DNA of 64,000 bases, taken from NCBI RefSeq assembly GCF_924101635.2, contig NZ_CAKMAA020000011.1, positions 1 through 64,000 on the forward strand, read 5' to 3'. Below the pieces are notes generated by a model that was not told the DNA's origin, did no database searches, and saw only the letters and a list, made by a program, of their open reading frames with translations. The position numbers were made by a program, and so were the translations under genes. Below are positions 1-8,942 of the stretch, piece after piece; positions within the stretch are counted from its first letter, which is position 1, and each line of letters opens with the position of its first letter. Source of the DNA: Candidatus Nitrotoga sp. HW29. Lineage in GTDB: Bacteria > Pseudomonadota > Gammaproteobacteria > Burkholderiales > Gallionellaceae.

Positions 1-88
1 TGGCAGCCAAAAAACCAGCAGCTAAAACAGCAGTGGCAGCCAAAAAACCAGCAGCTAAAACAGCAGTGGCAGCCAAAAAACCAGCAGC
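1..88 (+). repeat. 33-bp in-frame tandem repeat
   Basis: Two full copies and the first 22 bases of a third follow each other without gaps, each beginning TGGCAGCCAAAAAACCAGCA. The copies visible are identical in DNA, not just in protein, which points to recent expansion by slippage or unequal recombination. The array encodes the AVAAKKPAAKT units and continues to the left of the window. Confidence 0.9.
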
Positions 89-194
89 CCAAGTTAAGAC
101 AGTTCCGGCTCCTGCAGCTTCAACCCCGGCATCGGTGCGCCCAACTGCAATTTGGCCTTTTCCTACACCAGGCGGCATTAACAAACCAAATTAA
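1..194 (+). CDS. Histone H1-like Ala/Lys/Pro-rich protein, C-terminal part
   Basis: Only the end of this gene lies in the window; the reading frame enters at base 3 and stops at TAA. The visible 63 residues begin with an 11-residue unit (AVAAKKPAAKT) repeated about two and a half times, then a Pro/Ala/Thr-rich linker and a hydrophobic end (IWPFPTPGGINKPN). Lysine- and alanine-rich repeats of this kind are known from bacterial histone H1-like DNA-binding proteins of betaproteobacteria, which coat and compact DNA; DNA binding here is inference from composition alone. Copy number of the unit is likely to vary between strains. The N-terminus, and so any other domain, is outside the window. A proline-rich envelope protein is an alternative. 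Confidence 0.55.
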   Translation, partial: AAKKPAAKTAVAAKKPAAKTAVAAKKPAAQVKTVPAPAASTPASVRPTAIWPFPTPGGINKPN

Positions 195-559
195 TGTAGG
201 CTGTTACTGCGGCCCTAGATTATTAAACAGGGCGAGCATTCGCAGTTTACGGCTTTGCCGCCACTAGGCGCACGCAAGTTTGCATGCGCTTCTTTTCTTT
301 GACACCATACAGCGAGCATAGCTGAAAGGTGGAAGGAAGTGCAGCCAAACAACTGCTCTTTACGGAAACGAATGATAGCCGGCCATAAAATGGTTGTGGC
401 AATGTACTAGTATTTTTAGGTCCATTATCTGCCGGCTCTCTCGTAGCACACTATTTACTACATACCCGCTTCAAAAACTGAGTGGCAACTTGCGGTTCAA
501 TGCAAATCAGGTCGAGAAAAATTTAATAACACTGCAAGCCTAGCGTACGCGCTATAAAT
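195..559. other. Intergenic region before msbA
   Basis: Apart from the hairpin at 268-300 no gene or clear promoter was found. No convincing Shine-Dalgarno sequence precedes the msbA ATG, so the msbA promoter probably lies in the AT-richer last 200 bases, but no -35/-10 pair stands out. Confidence 0.5.
268..300 (+). terminator. Probable intrinsic terminator of the H1-like gene
   Basis: An inverted repeat GCGCACGCAA / TTGCATGCGC (one mismatch) is separated by two bases and followed directly by the pyrimidine run TTCTTTTCTTT on the plus strand. It lies 74 bases after the stop codon of the H1-like gene. Confidence 0.6.
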
Positions 560-2314
560 ATGACCAGTTCACAGCTTTATTTGCGGTTACTCGACTATGT
601 TAAACCCTACTGGCGCATATTTGCACTTTCTATCCTTGGCATGGTAGTGGCTGCAGCTACTGAGCCGCTATTGCCGGTTTTGCTCAAAACCATGCTAGAC
701 GGCACATTCGTGCATAAAGATGAAACAATCATCCGATTGATCCCTCTATTCATCTTAATGATTTTTCTTGTGCGCGGGCTATCTACTTTTGTTGCTACTT
801 ATACGATCACTTGGGTGGGAAATAAGGTAGTGATGGATTTGCGTAACGAAATGTTCAACAAGTTGCTTTCTTTGCCTGCACACTTTTATGATAACCATGC
901 GACAGGCAATCTAATCTCAAAATTGACCTTTGATGTTACACAGGTAACAGCTGCCGCCACAACCGTAGTGACCATCGGTACCCGCGATTCCCTTATGATT
1001 ACTGGGCTGCTGGGCTGGCTTTTTTACCTTAACTGGAAGCTTACGTTACTCAGCTTGATAATGGCGCCTGTCATTGTTTTTATCATGAAAACTATCAGTG
1101 GCCGCTTGCGTATCGCCAGCCGCAATTCGCAACGCGCAATGGGAGATATCACCCAAGTAATTGAAGAAAGTGTGACCGCGCACAAGGTAGTCAAACTTTT
1201 CGGCGGACAGCAGTACGAAGGCCAACGCTTTAATAGCCAAGCTAACTGGGTACGTCGTCACGCCATGAAACAAGCCGCCGCTGCCGCCATCAATATACCC
1301 ATCGTACAAATGGTGGCAGCAGTGGCGCTTGCAGTCATTGTTTATCTGGCTACTGAACAATCGCGCAGCGATGAAACAACGGTGGGTGGCTTTCTTTCCT
1401 TCATTACAGCCATGTTGATGTTAACCCCACCGCTAAAACGGCTTGCCAGCGTCAGTGAGCATTTACAGCGCGGACTGGCGGCTTCAGAAAGCGTATTTGA
1501 GCTGCTTGATACTTCAAGTGAAGCAGATGCGGGCAAGACATTAATTACTCATGCCTCCGGTCAACTGAAATTTGAGCATGTAAATTTTTCCTACCAACAA
1601 GACGACAAGCTGGCATTACGTGACATTAACCTGGAAATTCCTGTAGGACAAACAGTTGCGCTGGTTGGTGCCTCCGGCAGTGGAAAAAGTACCCTGGCCA
1701 ACCTTGTTCCGCGCTTCTATTCTCCGAGTAGCGGACGCATTACACTAGACGATTGTGACCTTGCGGAACTCACGTTGACCAGCCTGCGCGCTAATATCGC
1801 ACTGGTAAGCCAAGATATTGTGCTATTCAATGATACCGTTGCCGCCAACATTGCCTATGGCCAGATGCGCGAAGTACCGGAGACAGAAATTATTGCCGCC
1901 GCGCAGGCTGCCCATGCAATGGAATTTATTCGTGAAATGCCACAAGGGTTGCAAACACTAGTGGGTGAGCGGGGAGTGCGCATGTCTGGCGGACAGCGCC
2001 AACGCATTGCCATTGCTCGCGCTATTCTCAAGAACGCACCGATTCTCATTCTGGACGAAGCCACCTCCGCATTGGATAGCGAATCTGAACGTCATGTGCA
2101 AGCTGCGCTAGAAACCCTAATGCAGAGGCGCACTACGTTGATAATTGCCCACCGTTTGTCCACCATCGAAAAAGCCGACAGAATTGTCGTATTACAAAAA
2201 GGTGAGATTATCGAAATCGGCACTCATCAGGAACTGCTTGCCAAGGGCAATGTGTATGCACAGCTGCACCATACCCAGTTCATGTGGAATGATGTTGCCT
2301 ACGACAATCCGTGA
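560..2314 (+). CDS. msbA: Lipid A export ABC transporter MsbA
   Basis: A 584-residue half-transporter with the usual MsbA length. Residues about 15-320 form the six-helix exporter domain; the nucleotide-binding domain follows with Walker A GASGSGKST (about 368), the signature SGGQRQR (about 475), Walker B ILILDEAT (about 495) and the switch histidine in AHRLST (about 530). MsbA homodimers flip core-lipid A (and other lipids) across the inner membrane at the cost of ATP. The closing residues are typical of the betaproteobacterial proteins. The gene stands alone: the upstream gene ends in a terminator and the downstream gene is convergent. A general multidrug exporter of the same family cannot be excluded, but overall length and motif spacing favour MsbA. 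Confidence 0.88.
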   Translation: MTSSQLYLRLLDYVKPYWRIFALSILGMVVAAATEPLLPVLLKTMLDGTFVHKDETIIRLIPLFILMIFLVRGLSTFVATYTITWVGNKVVMDLRNEMFNKLLSLPAHFYDNHATGNLISKLTFDVTQVTAAATTVVTIGTRDSLMITGLLGWLFYLNWKLTLLSLIMAPVIVFIMKTISGRLRIASRNSQRAMGDITQVIEESVTAHKVVKLFGGQQYEGQRFNSQANWVRRHAMKQAAAAAINIPIVQMVAAVALAVIVYLATEQSRSDETTVGGFLSFITAMLMLTPPLKRLASVSEHLQRGLAASESVFELLDTSSEADAGKTLITHASGQLKFEHVNFSYQQDDKLALRDINLEIPVGQTVALVGASGSGKSTLANLVPRFYSPSSGRITLDDCDLAELTLTSLRANIALVSQDIVLFNDTVAANIAYGQMREVPETEIIAAAQAAHAMEFIREMPQGLQTLVGERGVRMSGGQRQRIAIARAILKNAPILILDEATSALDSESERHVQAALETLMQRRTTLIIAHRLSTIEKADRIVVLQKGEIIEIGTHQELLAKGNVYAQLHHTQFMWNDVAYDNP

Positions 2315-2408
2315 TAACCAATACACATCAGCTCATTAACGCTGGGATTAAGTGTTTAGGTACGAATAGAAACACAAAGTTATGGCAAGCCCCTGAGCGT
2401 GCCTGAAA

Positions 2409-3419
2409 TCAAGCTTTGACTGCGGGAGTAAACGCGTCGGAGAAAAATTCCTCGTTAGGCAATTTACGTAAAGTCGTAAAATCGCGATGTGCTGCTTCCA
2501 CTACGACTGGCGCACCACAGGCGTACACTTGGTAGCCAGACAAATCGGGATAATCTTTCAGTACGGCCTCATGCACAAAACCCGTTCTGCCTTGCCATTC
2601 ATCTGCGGGCAACGCTTCCGATAAAACCGGTGTAAATTTTATACCGTGAGTTTCCCATTCCTTGGCTTTATCGAGCATATAGAGACCATTCAAGTTATGC
2701 ACCCCCCAATAAAAATGCATGGAACGTTTCACACCGACATACAGCGCATGTTCGATGATGGATTTGATTGGCGCAAAGCCGGTACCACTGGCGACAAATA
2801 CCACGGGTTTACTGCTATCTTCGCGCAGAAAAAAAGAACCCAGCGGCCCCTTAAAACGCAGGATGTCACGCGCTTTCATTTGCATAAAAACATGCTTTGT
2901 AAATTCGCCACCCGAAATATTCCGCACATGTAGTTGCAGGAATTCATCATCATGCGGAGCATTGGCTAATGAAAAGCTACGCGCCTTACCACCCTTCATA
3001 AGAATATCGATATATTGCCCTGCAAGAAACTGCAAACGCTCGTTGGCGGGCAACTTGAGGTACAGCACCATCACATCATCAAATCGTTCCAATTTATGCA
3101 CACGGCAAGGCAGAGTTTTCACCGGTATGTCTTTTGCGGCATTTACTTCACGGCACTCGATGATCAAATCAGACGTAGGTTTGGCGCAACAAAACAGAGC
3201 CATGCCGCCCGCCTTCTCTGCTTCACTCAGTATGGTGTCCTCATGTTTACCGTAATCCACGGTGCCTTGCAGCAGCAAACCTTTGCATGTCCCGCATACA
3301 CCGTCACGGCAACTATACGGCAAAATAAAGCCATGCCTCAGTCCCGCCTCAAGAATGGTTTCGTCTGCTTCCATAATGAAACTATGTTCGCTTGGTTTAA
3401 TAAGAACGTTGAATGCCAT
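2409..3419 (-). CDS. 2Fe-2S ferredoxin / flavin reductase (CDP-6-deoxyglucoseen reductase-like)
   Basis: A 336-residue fusion of a plant-type ferredoxin and a ferredoxin-NADP reductase. Cys37, Cys42 and Cys45 (CRDGVCGTC) plus Cys77/78 bind the 2Fe-2S cluster; RSFS at 147-150 is the flavin-binding motif and the GTGFAP segment is part of the NAD(P)H-binding domain. Such proteins pass electrons from NAD(P)H through FAD to the cluster and on to a partner oxygenase or dehydrase. Betaproteobacterial copies are usually annotated as CDP-6-deoxy-delta-3,4-glucoseen reductase (AscD-like), but no ascarylose genes are nearby, so the true partner is unknown. The ATG start (MAFNVLIKPS) was preferred over an in-frame GTG six codons earlier because family members begin this way. 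Divergent from the next gene, with 55 bases between. Confidence 0.8.
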   Translation of the reverse strand: MAFNVLIKPSEHSFIMEADETILEAGLRHGFILPYSCRDGVCGTCKGLLLQGTVDYGKHEDTILSEAEKAGGMALFCCAKPTSDLIIECREVNAAKDIPVKTLPCRVHKLERFDDVMVLYLKLPANERLQFLAGQYIDILMKGGKARSFSLANAPHDDEFLQLHVRNISGGEFTKHVFMQMKARDILRFKGPLGSFFLREDSSKPVVFVASGTGFAPIKSIIEHALYVGVKRSMHFYWGVHNLNGLYMLDKAKEWETHGIKFTPVLSEALPADEWQGRTGFVHEAVLKDYPDLSGYQVYACGAPVVVEAAHRDFTTLRKLPNEEFFSDAFTPAVKA

Positions 3420-3474
3420 GTATATCTCGCTTGCCACATGCGCAAAAGTGGCAATTTTAACGCATAATCATGCA

Positions 3475-4356
3475 ATGAAACGAATCTTGATTATTGGCTG
3501 CGGCGATATCGCGATCAGGACTGCACGCCTATTAAGCGGCCATTTCCGTTTGTTTGGATTGCTACGAAATACTGCACGTTTCGCTGAACTACGTGCGGCA
3601 GGCATCACGCCATTGCCCGGTGATCTGGATAACGCACCCAGCCTGCATCGATTGACCGGGCTGGCACACACCGTGCTGCATTTTGCACCGCCCCCCAATA
3701 CGGGTCAGAATGATACACGCACCCGCAATTTGTTAGCCGTTTTATCGCGTGGCACACTACCAGAGAATATCGTGTACATCAGCACCAGCGGGGTGTACGG
3801 TGACTGCGCCGGGAAATTTGTCACCGAGACTCATAAACTAAATGCGCAAACTGCGCGCGCTCAGCGCAGAGTGGACGCTGAAAATAAAATTCGCAGTTGG
3901 GCAAAACGCACTAACGTGCGTGCCATTATTCTACGTGTACCCGGTATCTATGCAGCGAATCGGCTACCATTGCATCGCCTACAACAAGGCACACCGGCAA
4001 TCTTGCCGGCAGAAGATAGTCATACTAATCACATTCACGCAGACGATCTCGCGCATATCGTGACTACGGCATTACGTTATGCAAAACCGAATCGGGTATA
4101 CCACACCAGTGATGACAGCGAACTTAAGATGGGGGATTATTTTGATACGGTGGCAGATGCATTTGGTTTACCGCACGTACTACGCATCAGCCGTGAACAA
4201 GCGCAACGAACTTTTCCAAAAAACTTGCTTTCGTTCGTAAATGAATCACGCCGCCTGACAAACACGCGCATGAAACGCGAACTGAAAGTAATGTTGCGCT
4301 ATCCAACTGTGGGAGATGCGCTGAAAGTTATCCAAAAACCTGACTTGAACATTTAA
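3475..4356 (+). CDS. NAD-dependent epimerase/dehydratase family protein (YeeZ-like SDR)
   Basis: A 293-residue extended short-chain dehydrogenase/reductase-like protein. The N-terminus MKRILIIGCGDIA carries a Rossmann glycine motif, followed by an NAD-domain middle part; YISTSGVYGD places Ser/Tyr where SDR enzymes hold them, but the usual YxxxK pair is not evident. Proteins of this type (COG0451, YeeZ-like) are common in proteobacteria and have no firmly assigned substrate. The ATG was chosen because everything upstream in frame overlaps the divergent reductase gene and lacks similarity to the fold. The two genes share the short intergenic promoter region. Confidence 0.75.
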   Translation: MKRILIIGCGDIAIRTARLLSGHFRLFGLLRNTARFAELRAAGITPLPGDLDNAPSLHRLTGLAHTVLHFAPPPNTGQNDTRTRNLLAVLSRGTLPENIVYISTSGVYGDCAGKFVTETHKLNAQTARAQRRVDAENKIRSWAKRTNVRAIILRVPGIYAANRLPLHRLQQGTPAILPAEDSHTNHIHADDLAHIVTTALRYAKPNRVYHTSDDSELKMGDYFDTVADAFGLPHVLRISREQAQRTFPKNLLSFVNESRRLTNTRMKRELKVMLRYPTVGDALKVIQKPDLNI

Positions 4357-4380
4357 CCACACTGAATTCGCATTCAACTT

Positions 4381-4980
4381 TTATCCGGCTGTTCCTTTTT
4401 TTCTTATTCTTATATTAAAAGATATTGATATTCTTTCAATGTCTTCCTGATTAGGCTCGACAGAATGAGGTAGCCAGGACGGGAACATAACTAAATGATT
4501 TTTCCTTGCCGGATATGAAAACTTTGGCGCATTAATTGCGTTAAGCTCTGCAATGGGCGCTAAGGATTCTATGGAATACTGCTCTTGAAAGTTTCTGTAA
4601 AATTCTATTTGAGCATTAGAGTCGGTGACGTAATAAGCACCAGATATAAATGATGAGCAATGGATATGAATTTTATTGTAATTATTTAACTTATTAATAT
4701 TTACCCATACATTATCCATATAGGTTTCAAAATTTACTTCATCATATCCAAAATCAGATAAGCATTTTTTTGATCTGCGTAAAATTTCATTTAATAAAGG
4801 GGTTAATTCCGGATGGTCACCATAGTAAAACTCTTTTGATTGCCACCCCCCAACATTACTAATATCATTTCCACGTGGATCGGATTGCTTCAATCGGTGA
4901 CAAAAATTAAAAATGACATCAGCGTCAATATTAAGCTTATCCCACCAGACCGGTGTCGAAAAATAGGTATCAAGATTCAT
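4381..4980 (-). CDS. 2OG-Fe(II) oxygenase family protein (TIGR02466-like)
   Basis: A 199-residue protein matching the small 2-oxoglutarate/iron oxygenase family often found in phages and marine or freshwater bacteria. The conserved blocks are HIHCSSFISGAYYV (His105/His107), PSWLPHSVEPN (His172) and ERISISFNI (Arg183, expected to hold 2-oxoglutarate). The substrate is unknown. The start at MNLDTYF has AGGAG ten bases upstream, better than the in-frame ATG eight codons earlier. The gene is AT-rich compared with its neighbours, which could mean acquisition by transfer (inference). It is convergent with the SDR gene. Confidence 0.75.
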   Translation of the reverse strand: MNLDTYFSTPVWWDKLNIDADVIFNFCHRLKQSDPRGNDISNVGGWQSKEFYYGDHPELTPLLNEILRRSKKCLSDFGYDEVNFETYMDNVWVNINKLNNYNKIHIHCSSFISGAYYVTDSNAQIEFYRNFQEQYSIESLAPIAELNAINAPKFSYPARKNHLVMFPSWLPHSVEPNQEDIERISISFNIRIRKKGTAG

Positions 4981-5214
4981 CGTTGCACATCTCCTGAACT
5001 TCAAAAATCACGGGAAAAACATAAACAATGTGGTGTACGCAAAGTACGCGATGAGCAAATTTTGAACAAAGAATTATTATGACATCCCACATTATATTTG
5101 CTTGATCCAAGACGAAATGCCAAATTGATTATGTTTTGTCGCGATTTGATATCTCAATTTATTTAGAACTTGCGCGTTTAAAAGGATATTCCTGATCAAA
5201 GAATACTATAGCAC

Positions 5215-5535
5215 CTATATCGTTTCCCACATCACATCACTTTTTTCTTTAGCGGCCGCTGCAAGTAATTCAATCAAAGGTAAAGCCCGATTTTTTAGAC
5301 TCACACTTTGTTCATGTGATTCTTTATCCTGGGTATCATTAAATTTTTCCATGGACGGTATACTGCTGTCTGACTGGATAACATTCTTCAAGCGCTCAAG
5401 TGCCACAGGAACATCCTCAGCCATGATAGCGCTGGGTACTACGCCACTATGCCCCATCATCTTAATCAAGTGCAGGGCCGCCTCACCGAACATGGTTATA
5501 TCAGGATATCCTTTAGATCTGAACGTTATTAACAT
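5215..5535 (-). CDS. DUF1840 domain-containing protein
   Basis: A 106-residue protein with the DUF1840 pattern: N-terminal MLITFRSKGYPDITMFGEAA, then MMGHSG, then AEDVPVALERL. The family is small, mainly betaproteobacterial, and has no known function. The C-terminal half is helical and charged. A 235-base gap separates it from the oxygenase gene, so it is probably transcribed on its own. Confidence 0.8.
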   Translation of the reverse strand: MLITFRSKGYPDITMFGEAALHLIKMMGHSGVVPSAIMAEDVPVALERLKNVIQSDSSIPSMEKFNDTQDKESHEQSVSLKNRALPLIELLAAAAKEKSDVMWETI

Positions 5536-5882
5536 ACATTATCTCCAAGAGTTTTTACGCTTACCGAGTATTGGCATAACTGGAATTTTTTCTTATCAAA
5601 TAACAACCATTACTTAATCATCAATACAGGTAAGGGTTCTAAATAATACAGCGACGCCGTGCAGTAGCACACACAATAAAAAATCCGGTCAAACTGATCG
5701 GCCATTCTAATTCACTATAAGTAATTTTTGTAATGCATGGCATAGAAAAATAGCGTACAACTACTTAAATTGGCAATTTCAAAACACCGTCGGTAGTCAG
5801 CAATAAAGAATCTTTGCTGACCCTCGCCAGTCGATTGTTGGATAACAAACAGCAAATAACCAAAATACGAAGACGAACGTTT
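5536..5882. other. Intergenic region between divergent genes
   Basis: This stretch should carry the promoters of the DUF1840 gene (minus) and the cyclotransferase-like gene (plus). It is AT-rich; no gene, clear hairpin or palindrome was found. Confidence 0.5.
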
Positions 5883-6728
5883 ATGAATAAATCAAATTCC
5901 TCTGCACTGCTTTGGACATTCACACTATACATATTGGCAACCGGCACAAATGCAGCACCTATGAATGAATCTCAGGAATATGGCATCCGACAACCTCAAG
6001 AGACAAGCATACAAAAGCCTGCCCAAGAAATCGTGATCATGGCGGATGATGAATTAAAAAAACTGGCTGCAAACCATAGTGGTAATTGTAATGCCGCGCC
6101 TGACCCTGCAAAAACTCAGTACATTATTGGCTATGGCAGCTTGATGCAAGATGAATCACGTCAACGAACGACACCTAATGCCAACATTTCTTATCCTGTT
6201 CAAGTTAATGGATATCAACGTGGCTGGTTTACTAAAGGTAGCGGGGTTGGTTTTAGCACCACTTTTTTAGGTGTCGTGCAACGTAAAGAGAGTACGCTGA
6301 ATGCCGCAATTTATACTATTGATGCAACAGAAATTAATACTATGGACAAGCGAGAGTTTTCTTATTGTCGATTAGCAGTGGAACCCGAAAACTATTCACT
6401 ACTGAAGCAAGATATTCCGCTGTCGCTTGGACAAACCTGGATTTACGTCAATAAACCAGACACCATTGCGACAGCGAGCAATCGTTATCCAATTGTTCAA
6501 TCTTATGTAGATATTTTTTTATCCGGCTGCTTGGAGCTGGAACAACGTTTTGAACTAAAAGATTTTGCCCAGCAGTGTCTTGTTACCACGAATAATTGGT
6601 CGACTCAGTGGGTAAATGATCGAATCTATCCACGGCGCCCCTTTATCTACCAACCCAAAGCCAGAAAAATTGACCAGCTTCTCAATGAACATCTACCACA
6701 GTATTTTCAACATATCCGTATTGAGTAA
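5883..6728 (+). CDS. Exported gamma-glutamylcyclotransferase-like protein
   Basis: A 281-residue protein with an N-terminal signal sequence (hydrophobic LLWTFTLYILATGTNA, likely cut near residue 24) and a GGCT/AIG2-type domain. The substrate-loop motif YGSLM is at 84-88, and DKREFSYCR (155-163) supplies Glu158, the position of the acid/base glutamate in gamma-glutamylcyclotransferases, which release 5-oxoproline from gamma-glutamyl peptides. A periplasmic location is unusual for this fold, so the real substrate may be different. The start was set at MNKSNSS because it opens the signal peptide; the frame is open 23 codons further upstream. Confidence 0.72.
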   Translation: MNKSNSSALLWTFTLYILATGTNAAPMNESQEYGIRQPQETSIQKPAQEIVIMADDELKKLAANHSGNCNAAPDPAKTQYIIGYGSLMQDESRQRTTPNANISYPVQVNGYQRGWFTKGSGVGFSTTFLGVVQRKESTLNAAIYTIDATEINTMDKREFSYCRLAVEPENYSLLKQDIPLSLGQTWIYVNKPDTIATASNRYPIVQSYVDIFLSGCLELEQRFELKDFAQQCLVTTNNWSTQWVNDRIYPRRPFIYQPKARKIDQLLNEHLPQYFQHIRIE

Positions 6729-6768
6729 CCAGAATGATCGTACATGAGCATTACTCATGCGTCCAGGT

Positions 6769-7983
6769 TCAGTTATCCTCCATCGCAATAAAATCTTCTC
6801 TTGCGGGCACCCACTCATGCTCTAAGCGGCATAAGCCATAATCACGGGTTTGCCCGGTGATTCGCACCGAAGTAGTCACGGTATCAAAGAGTCGTAATCC
6901 TTCAGGATCCATTGCATGAGCGCGAATGGTATATTTTCCTGGCAATAACTGAAGATTAGAAAGACGAATACAAAAACCATATTGCGAAGACGCAATTTTA
7001 TTTGGAAGATACGCTGTTTCATTTGAATGCGTACCGTAAACTGGCGTTCCATCAACTCGAACAATACCAAACAGGATCACCGGCGGCCGATCATCGGGAG
7101 AATGCGCCACACCACAAATACGCAATACACCATCCATCTCAACTACCGTAGTTACAACACCTACATCATTCTCCAACCAAAACTTACGAATTGTGTATAT
7201 TCCGCTTGGCTGTACCACACGTTCCAAATGTGCCGCTTTGCTATTTTTTTCTTCATGGTAAGTCAGGTATTCACGCGTAACATCAAAGCTGTCGCCGTAC
7301 ATATGCAACTGCCCATCATGAATCCATACTGCCTTCTGACACAGCGTCTGAATGTGAAACATACTGTGCGAACACAACAGCAATGTCCCACCCTGACTCA
7401 AATAACCCTCCATCCAGCGAATACACTTTTTCTGGAACGATTCATCGCCTACAGCCAACACTTCGTCCGTAATCAAAATCTCCGGTTGCATGGCGGTTGC
7501 TACGGCAAAACCCAATCGCACCACCATGCCGGACGAGTAATGCTTGATCGGTTCTGCAATATGGGAACCAATATCGGCGAATTCAATTATGGAATCCAGT
7601 TTGTTATCGATTTCTGCGTTACTCATGCCCATCAGCGCGGCTGCCAGATGGATATTTTCCAGACCGCTATATTCAGGATGAAACCCGCTACCTAGCTCCA
7701 ATAAAGCACCAATACGACCATTAACCACCACTTGGCCGGTGGAAGGCTTCACCACTCCGGCAATAATTTTCAACAACGTGGATTTACCGGCACCATTTTC
7801 GCCAATCAATCCAAGCGATTCACCTGCTTTTAGTTCCAGGTTAACTCCCTGTAGTGCACAAAAATGGGGCACCTCACCACGCTTGAACAACAAGGCAGCA
7901 ATCGTGCGCAACCGGTTACCACCAGTAGCTACACTGGGGTAGTTTTTACCGATGTTGGTTAGGCTGATCAGAGGTGTTCGCAC
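6769..7983 (-). CDS. wzt: Polysaccharide ABC exporter ATP-binding protein with C-terminal glycan-recognition domain (Wzt-like)
   Basis: A 404-residue ATPase. Walker A GENGAGKS is at 61-68, the signature YSSGM at 149-153 and Walker [13 protein letters not shown] at 169-180; the order and spacing are those of the O-antigen/teichoic-acid subfamily. Residues about 255-404 form a beta-rich extension like the Wzt C-terminal domain, which in known systems recognises the capped non-reducing end of the O-polysaccharide. It begins at a GTG codon; no ATG is available. The matching permease is the next gene upstream, 164 bases away. The carried polymer is not revealed here, but the methyltransferase at 50611-51837 has a similar domain and might supply the recognised cap (inference). 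Confidence 0.85.
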   Translation of the reverse strand: MRTPLISLTNIGKNYPSVATGGNRLRTIAALLFKRGEVPHFCALQGVNLELKAGESLGLIGENGAGKSTLLKIIAGVVKPSTGQVVVNGRIGALLELGSGFHPEYSGLENIHLAAALMGMSNAEIDNKLDSIIEFADIGSHIAEPIKHYSSGMVVRLGFAVATAMQPEILITDEVLAVGDESFQKKCIRWMEGYLSQGGTLLLCSHSMFHIQTLCQKAVWIHDGQLHMYGDSFDVTREYLTYHEEKNSKAAHLERVVQPSGIYTIRKFWLENDVGVVTTVVEMDGVLRICGVAHSPDDRPPVILFGIVRVDGTPVYGTHSNETAYLPNKIASSQYGFCIRLSNLQLLPGKYTIRAHAMDPEGLRLFDTVTTSVRITGQTRDYGLCRLEHEWVPAREDFIAMEDN

Positions 7984-8147
7984 AATATTCGTGTCTGTAA
8001 CAAATTTAAGGGAAATGCAAATTTGGCGAAGTTCACATTTTTAACGATTCAATGAAACGGATTTTCTGTGATGCAAGAACTAATTGTCTTTTAAAAATAT
8101 CACTGATTGATAATTTGCAAATTGTGATCAAATTTTAAATATTAAGA

Positions 8148-8936
8148 CTAAATGAAATCCTCAAAATAAGGTGACAAGCGATTAAAGAACCAGCGTCCGG
8201 CCAAAAAAACCAACACACTACCAGCCAGCATTACCGCATCCTTCCAGTCAATCTGACTATTGCCAGTCATCAATAGCTCACGAATTCTGGTAATAAAAAA
8301 AGAGAGTGGATTCAATGCAATGATCTGCTGTATCTGCTGCGGCACCAAACTTGCCGGATATAGAACGGGGGTCGCGTAGAACCAGATCATGAACAGCGGC
8401 GTAAGAAAATGTTCAACGTCCTTAAGCAACACTTGCAAGGCAGCAAGAATCAGCGCTAAACCGTTGGTAAATAATAGCTGTATACACAATAGTAATAATA
8501 CCAGCGGCAGCGATGAAAAGTGCAACTCACTACCAGTAAGCGTAAGCACCGCAAGTACCAACAGAAAACCGACCACATGGACAGCATAAGTCGAAAGAAC
8601 CGCACCGTACACAAGCAGCTCATGCGGGAAGGCGACCTTCTTGATGAGACCTCCACCATTTTGCACTGCTAGTGCACCACGCTGTGCACCTTCCTGAAAA
8701 CATAGCCATGGCCACAGCGCTACCGCTACAAACAAGATAAAGCTGTGACCTTCCAGCTCAGGAAACTTCACCTTGAAAATAGCTGTAAATACCACCGAAT
8801 ACACCGCCAGTAGCGCTAGTGGGTGCAGTAAAGCCCAGAAAATTCCGCTGACGCTGCCTACGTAACGGCTTTTTATCTCCCGCGATAAAAAATTAAGCAG
8901 CAGCCAGCGGTACGGCCACAGATTTCTTATCTGCAT
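8148..8936 (-). CDS. wzm: Polysaccharide ABC exporter permease (Wzm-like, ABC-2 type)
   Basis: A 262-residue integral membrane protein with about six hydrophobic helices and the ABC-2 permease pattern: cytosolic start FLSREIKSRYVGSVSGIFWALLHP, then WPWLCFQEGAQRG and a conserved PVLYPASLVP loop. It should form the channel through which the Wzt-like ATPase moves a lipid-linked polysaccharide across the inner membrane. Six bases separate it from the ppiC-like gene before it, so the two are very likely cotranscribed; the ATPase gene follows. Confidence 0.85.
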   Translation of the reverse strand: MQIRNLWPYRWLLLNFLSREIKSRYVGSVSGIFWALLHPLALLAVYSVVFTAIFKVKFPELEGHSFILFVAVALWPWLCFQEGAQRGALAVQNGGGLIKKVAFPHELLVYGAVLSTYAVHVVGFLLVLAVLTLTGSELHFSSLPLVLLLLCIQLLFTNGLALILAALQVLLKDVEHFLTPLFMIWFYATPVLYPASLVPQQIQQIIALNPLSFFITRIRELLMTGNSQIDWKDAVMLAGSVLVFLAGRWFFNRLSPYFEDFI

Positions 8937-8942
8937 GGACTG

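Noticed and set aside
1-99. CRISPR-like tandem repeats
   Set aside because: The units are contiguous with no spacers and are in frame inside a coding sequence.
2719-3255. 178-codon open frame on the plus strand inside the ferredoxin-reductase gene
   Set aside because: It lies opposite a gene with complete cofactor motifs and has no recognisable domain or ribosome-binding site.
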